A DNA stretch of 64,000 nucleotides from Actinomycetospora lemnae (GTDB lineage: Bacteria > Actinomycetota > Actinomycetes > Mycobacteriales > Pseudonocardiaceae). A program made the position numbers and the translations under genes. Positions 61,045 to 64,000 of the stretch are shown here, in pieces; positions within the stretch are counted from its first letter, which is position 1, and each line of letters starts with the position of its first letter. The stretch is from positions 558,001-622,000 of the forward strand of contig NZ_JAQZAO010000002.1 in NCBI RefSeq assembly GCF_028737315.1, given 5' to 3'. Under the pieces are notes generated by a model. That model was not told the DNA's origin, ran no database searches, and worked only from the letters and a program-made list of their open reading frames with translations.

Positions 61045-61556
61045 GCGTCGTCCGGGCGCAGTGCCTGCAGGTCGGCGGCGAGCTCCTCGGCGGGCACCGG
61101 CAGCACCGTCGGCGGCAGGACGACGGGGCTGCCCAGGCGCCCGGCCTGCGCGCGGCCGACCTTCGCCCGGGCCGGGGTCGTGCGCGCGAGCACCGCCTCG
61201 GGGTCGCGCACGCCGATGACGAGCATCCCGCCGCCGCGGGCGGGCAGGACGTCGATCGACCCGAGCTCCGACCAGGGCAGGAAGCCCGCCGCGACGATCG
61301 ACCCGCCGTCGTCGATGCCCTCGGCGGTGGCGACGAGCAGCGGGCGCGAGCGGACCAGGCGCATCGCCGCCCGCACCGCGCCGATCCCGAAGAAGACGAC
61401 GAGCACGACGCCGACGACGTCGCTCGCCGTCCCGCCTCCGAGCACCAGCCACACACCCGCGGCGAGCCCGACGACGGCGGTCGCGAGCGCCACGGCGGGC
61501 GCGGTGCGGGGCGCGCGGACCTCGAGGCGGCCGGGCTCACGGACGACGTCGCTCAT
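61041..61556 (-). CDS. STM3941-like membrane protein (two helices plus PH-like domain)
   Basis: 171 residues: two membrane helices (about 22-62), then a beta-rich domain (SRPLLVATAEGIDDGGSIVAAGFLPWSELGSIDVLP) with the layout of bacterial PH-like domains in STM3941-type proteins. Function unknown. Both ends overlap neighbours by ATGA junctions: the CoA-binding gene before it and pcm after it. Confidence 0.75.
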   Translation of the reverse strand: MSDVVREPGRLEVRAPRTAPAVALATAVVGLAAGVWLVLGGGTASDVVGVVLVVFFGIGAVRAAMRLVRSRPLLVATAEGIDDGGSIVAAGFLPWSELGSIDVLPARGGGMLVIGVRDPEAVLARTTPARAKVGRAQAGRLGSPVVLPPTVLPVPAEELAADLQALRPDDA

Positions 61557-61969
61557 GCGCACCACCGCTTGTGCTCCGCGCGCACGTCGCGGTCGGCGAC
61601 GGCCGCCACGCCGGCGGCCCGAGCGCGCGCGACCGTCCGGGCCGTCGTGTCCGCGTCGGCGACCCCGCCGGGCAGCCACACCGCGCCCGCCCCGGCCGCG
61701 GCGGCCTCGTCGACGACCGCGTCCCAGGCCTCCGGCGCGCGGAAGACGACGACGAGGTCCGGGGTGGGGACGTCGGCGAGGGTCGGGGCGCAGAGCCGGC
61801 CGAGCGTCTCGACGACGTGCGGGTTGACGAGGTCGACCGTCCACGCCGTGCGGTCGAGCAGGTAGGCGGCGATGCGGAAGCTGGGGCGGGTGAAGCGGTC
61901 GGAGACGCCGACGACCGCGACGCGCTGGACCTTGCCCAGCAGCGCACCGACGGCCTCGTCGCTCTCCAC
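61553..61969 (-). CDS. CoA-binding (Rossmann) domain protein
   Basis: 138 residues, the small stand-alone CoA-binding fold (VAVVGVSDRFTRPSFRIAAYLL, then VDLVNPH, VVVFRAPEA and GAVWLPGGV). These YccU/YneT-like proteins bind CoA or nucleotides; no enzymatic role is established. The start is the GTG at 61967-61969, 8 bases after GGGAGG. It is the first gene of the operon ending in pcm. Confidence 0.88.
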   Translation of the reverse strand: MESDEAVGALLGKVQRVAVVGVSDRFTRPSFRIAAYLLDRTAWTVDLVNPHVVETLGRLCAPTLADVPTPDLVVVFRAPEAWDAVVDEAAAAGAGAVWLPGGVADADTTARTVARARAAGVAAVADRDVRAEHKRWCA

Positions 61970-61988
61970 GCCGTCATCCTCCCGCACC

Positions 61989-62034
61989 CTCGTGAGCACT
62001 TTCGCCGCCCATGGCCGTGGAAAGTGCTCACGAG
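61989..62034. promoter_or_regulatory. 15-base-arm perfect inverted repeat in divergent promoter interval
   Basis: CTCGTGAGCACTTTC (61989-62003) and its exact complement (62020-62034) flank a 16-base loop centred on CCATGG. It sits between the CoA-binding-protein gene (minus) and the FAD/Fe-S dehydrogenase gene (plus), where a regulator or an RNA hairpin could act on either. Confidence 0.6.
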
Positions 62035-62078
62035 AGGGAGAACTTGCGCCGGGGACGAGGGGCGCCCAAGGTCGGACG

Positions 62079-64000
62079 GTGGCCACGGTCGACCTGCCCT
62101 CCCCGCGCACGCGCCCGCAGAGCCCTCCGTCGGGCCCCGAGGAGGCGCTGGCCCGGGACCTCGCCGCGCGGGTCGACGGCGAGGTCCGCTTCGACGCCGG
62201 CTCGCGCGCCGCCTACGCGGTCGACGCCTCGAACTACCGCCAGGTCCCGATCGGCGTCGTCGTCCCGCGCACGATCGACGCCGGCGTCGCCGCGCTCGCG
62301 GTGTGCCGCGAGCACGACGTGCCGGTGCTGTCCCGCGGCGGCGGCACGAGCCTCGCCGGCCAGTGCTGCAACGCCGCGGTGGTGATCGACTGGTCGAAGT
62401 ACTGCACCCGGATCGTCTCGGTGGACGAGCAGCAGCGCACCTGCGTCGTCGAGCCCGGCATCAAGCTCGACGACCTCAACGCCGCCCTGCCCGGCCGCCT
62501 CATCTACGGCCCGAAGCCCGCGACGCACGTCAGCTGCACGCTCGGCGGGATGATCGGCAACAACTCCTGCGGATCGACCGCGCAGGTGTTCGGCAAGGTC
62601 GCCGACAACGTCCGGCGCCTCGAGGTGCTCACCTACGACGGCCTGCGGATGTGGGTGGGGCCGACCTCGGCGGAGGAGTACGCGGCGATCCAGGCCGCCG
62701 GCGGGCGCCGCGCGGAGATCTATCGGGGCCTGCGGGCGATCGCCGAGGACCACGCGCAGCTCGTCGCCGAGCGCTTCCCCGACATCCCGCGGCGCGTCTC
62801 GGGCTACAACCTCGACGACCTCGTGCCCGGCTCGTCCTTCGACCTCGCCAAGGCGCTGGTCGGGTCGGAGTCGACGCTGGTCACGGTGCTGCACGCCGAG
62901 CTCGACCTCGTCACCGAGGCGCCCGAGACCGCGCTGGTGGTGCTCGGGTTCGACGACGTCGTCGCCGCCGCGCGCTCCGTCGACACGATCCTCCCCCACG
63001 CCCCGCACTTCCTGGAGTGCATCGACCGCAACATCGTCGAGTTCGAGCGGGCCAAGGGCGTGCACCAGCGGGCGATGGCCGCGATGCCCGCGGGCCACAG
63101 CTGGCTGATGGCCCAGATGCGCGACGACGACGCCGGCCGGGCCCAGGAACGCGCGCGGGCCCTGGCCGCCGAACTGGAGGGGACCTGCTCCGTCCTCACC
63201 GTCACCGACCGCGCCGAGCAGGCCGAGCTCTTCGCGATCCGCGAGTCGGCGCTGGCGGTGTCCGCCCGCGATCCGCGCACCGGGATCGACAACTACGAGG
63301 GCTGGGAGGACGCGGCCCTGCCCACCGACCGGCTCGCCGACTACCTGGCCGAGTGGGTCGCGCTCGTCGACGAGTACGGGTTCACCGAGGGCACCGCGAT
63401 CTACGGGCACTTCGGGCACGGCTGCATCCACACGCGCATCCCGTTCGACCTCGGCTCGCCCGCCGGGATCGCGGCCTACCGGTCGTTCATGGAGCGCTCG
63501 GCGGACCTGTGCGTGAAGTACGGCGGGTCGCTCTCGGGCGAGCACGGCGACGGCCAGTCCCGCGGCGAGCTGCTCGAGCGCATGTACGGCCCCGAGCTCG
63601 TGCACGCGTTCGAGTCGGTGAAGGCGGTGTTCGACCCGCGCAACCGGATGAACCCCGGCAAGGTCGTGCACCCCTACCGCCTCGACGAGCACCTGCACGT
63701 CGGCGCCGACTACGACCCCGCCGACCCGCCGTCGGCGTTCGCCTACCCGTCCGACGACGGCCGCTTCACCCGCGCGATCGAGCGCTGCATCGGCGTGGGG
63801 CGCTGCCGGCGCACCGAGGGCGACGTCATGTGCCCCTCGTACCGGGTCACCGGCGAGGAGCACCACTCCACCCGCGGACGCTCGCGGCTGCTGTGGGAGA
63901 TGCTGCGCGGCCACGCCGACTCGCCCATCCACGACGGCTGGCGCTCGACCGAGGTCCGCGACGCCCTCGACCTGTGCCTGGCGTGCAAGGGCTGCCTGTC
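62079..64000 (+). CDS. FAD-linked oxidase / Fe-S dehydrogenase (D-2-hydroxyacid type), 3' end beyond window
   Basis: 640 codons are visible and the frame is still open at the window edge. Residues about 20-260 form the FAD_binding_4 domain (VLSRGGGTSLAGQCCNAAVVID, GGMIGNNSCGSTAQVFGK). About 270-540 is the FAD-oxidase C-terminal domain with YGHFGHGCIHTRI and the metal-binding GSLSGEHGDGQSRGELL. Then DPRNRMNPGKVV leads into a ferredoxin-like domain, with CIGVGRCR and CLACKGC cysteine motifs visible before the end. Full-length relatives are about 950-1000 residues, and oxidise D-lactate, glycolate or similar acids. The start GTG at 62079 has no ribosome site. Confidence 0.88.
   Translation, partial: MATVDLPSPRTRPQSPPSGPEEALARDLAARVDGEVRFDAGSRAAYAVDASNYRQVPIGVVVPRTIDAGVAALAVCREHDVPVLSRGGGTSLAGQCCNAAVVIDWSKYCTRIVSVDEQQRTCVVEPGIKLDDLNAALPGRLIYGPKPATHVSCTLGGMIGNNSCGSTAQVFGKVADNVRRLEVLTYDGLRMWVGPTSAEEYAAIQAAGGRRAEIYRGLRAIAEDHAQLVAERFPDIPRRVSGYNLDDLVPGSSFDLAKALVGSESTLVTVLHAELDLVTEAPETALVVLGFDDVVAAARSVDTILPHAPHFLECIDRNIVEFERAKGVHQRAMAAMPAGHSWLMAQMRDDDAGRAQERARALAAELEGTCSVLTVTDRAEQAELFAIRESALAVSARDPRTGIDNYEGWEDAALPTDRLADYLAEWVALVDEYGFTEGTAIYGHFGHGCIHTRIPFDLGSPAGIAAYRSFMERSADLCVKYGGSLSGEHGDGQSRGELLERMYGPELVHAFESVKAVFDPRNRMNPGKVVHPYRLDEHLHVGADYDPADPPSAFAYPSDDGRFTRAIERCIGVGRCRRTEGDVMCPSYRVTGEEHHSTRGRSRLLWEMLRGHADSPIHDGWRSTEVRDALDLCLACKGCL

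Overview
The window is very GC-rich double-stranded chromosome, with third codon positions almost all G or C, frequent GTG starts and many 4-base start/stop overlaps. The gene content (DHA2 MFS pumps, an ECF41 sigma factor with its COE partner, GlxA, CsoR, a DUF2630 protein, a PP2C/RsbW/STAS signalling protein and the GlgX-TreY-TreZ trehalose route) points to an actinobacterium, probably of the Pseudonocardia/Actinomycetospora group. That placement is an inference from gene content, not a computed phylogeny. I saw no tRNA, rRNA, CRISPR array, transposase, integrase or phage gene. It reads as a stable core/accessory chromosomal segment carrying small palindromic repeats.

Layout. 1-5.8 kb: Nramp-like transporter (cut by the window edge), metallo-beta-lactamase hydrolase coupled to a deleted alpha/beta-hydrolase relic, TspO-like membrane protein divergent from a MarR regulator with a clear operator between them, a transglycosylase-like protein, and a Ser/Thr kinase coupled to a membrane protein. 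5.9-13.3 kb: lactate permease, POT peptide transporter, ECF41 sigma factor and its CMD partner, acyl-CoA dehydrogenase and CoA-transferase. 13.3-25 kb: CsoR, beta-lactamase-like protein with a long disordered arm, PLP enzyme, MFS pump, M50-like protein, FhuF-like protein, low-complexity membrane protein, O6-alkylguanine alkyltransferase operon, GlxA regulator and a zinc-type CDF exporter. 25-32.4 kb: methyltransferase plus CPA1 antiporter, LuxR regulator, second CDF protein, MprF-like protein and DUF2630. 32.6-37.7 kb: amidase, MFS pump, and a HIT / histidine-phosphatase / TMEM175-like operon, all on the minus strand. 37.8-44.2 kb: glgX-treY operon, then an NhaA-thioredoxin fusion. 44.2-48.5 kb: hairpin repeat cluster, ferric-reductase-like membrane protein with a 59-residue partner, a frameshifted alpha/beta hydrolase, an aldo/keto reductase and a membrane protein. 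48.7-56.6 kb: a NarL-type two-component system facing a 1701-residue kinase/phosphatase/anti-sigma/STAS protein. 56.7-64 kb: treZ, acs, a pcm operon and a large FAD/Fe-S dehydrogenase cut by the window edge.

How the parts work together. GlgX debranches glycogen and TreY/TreZ convert the maltodextrin to trehalose, but treZ lies 14.4 kb from glgX-treY behind ion-stress and signalling genes. The LctP permease and the FAD/Fe-S dehydrogenase may serve 2-hydroxy-acid use; Acs and the acyl-CoA dehydrogenase/CoA-transferase pair serve acyl-CoA metabolism. The most distinctive sequence-level signals are: a TANNNT box exactly 7 bases before the start codon of at least seven genes (leaderless transcription), three cases where the upstream TAG stop is placed like or inside such a box, systematic overlap of convergent gene ends, and several unusually perfect intergenic palindromes.
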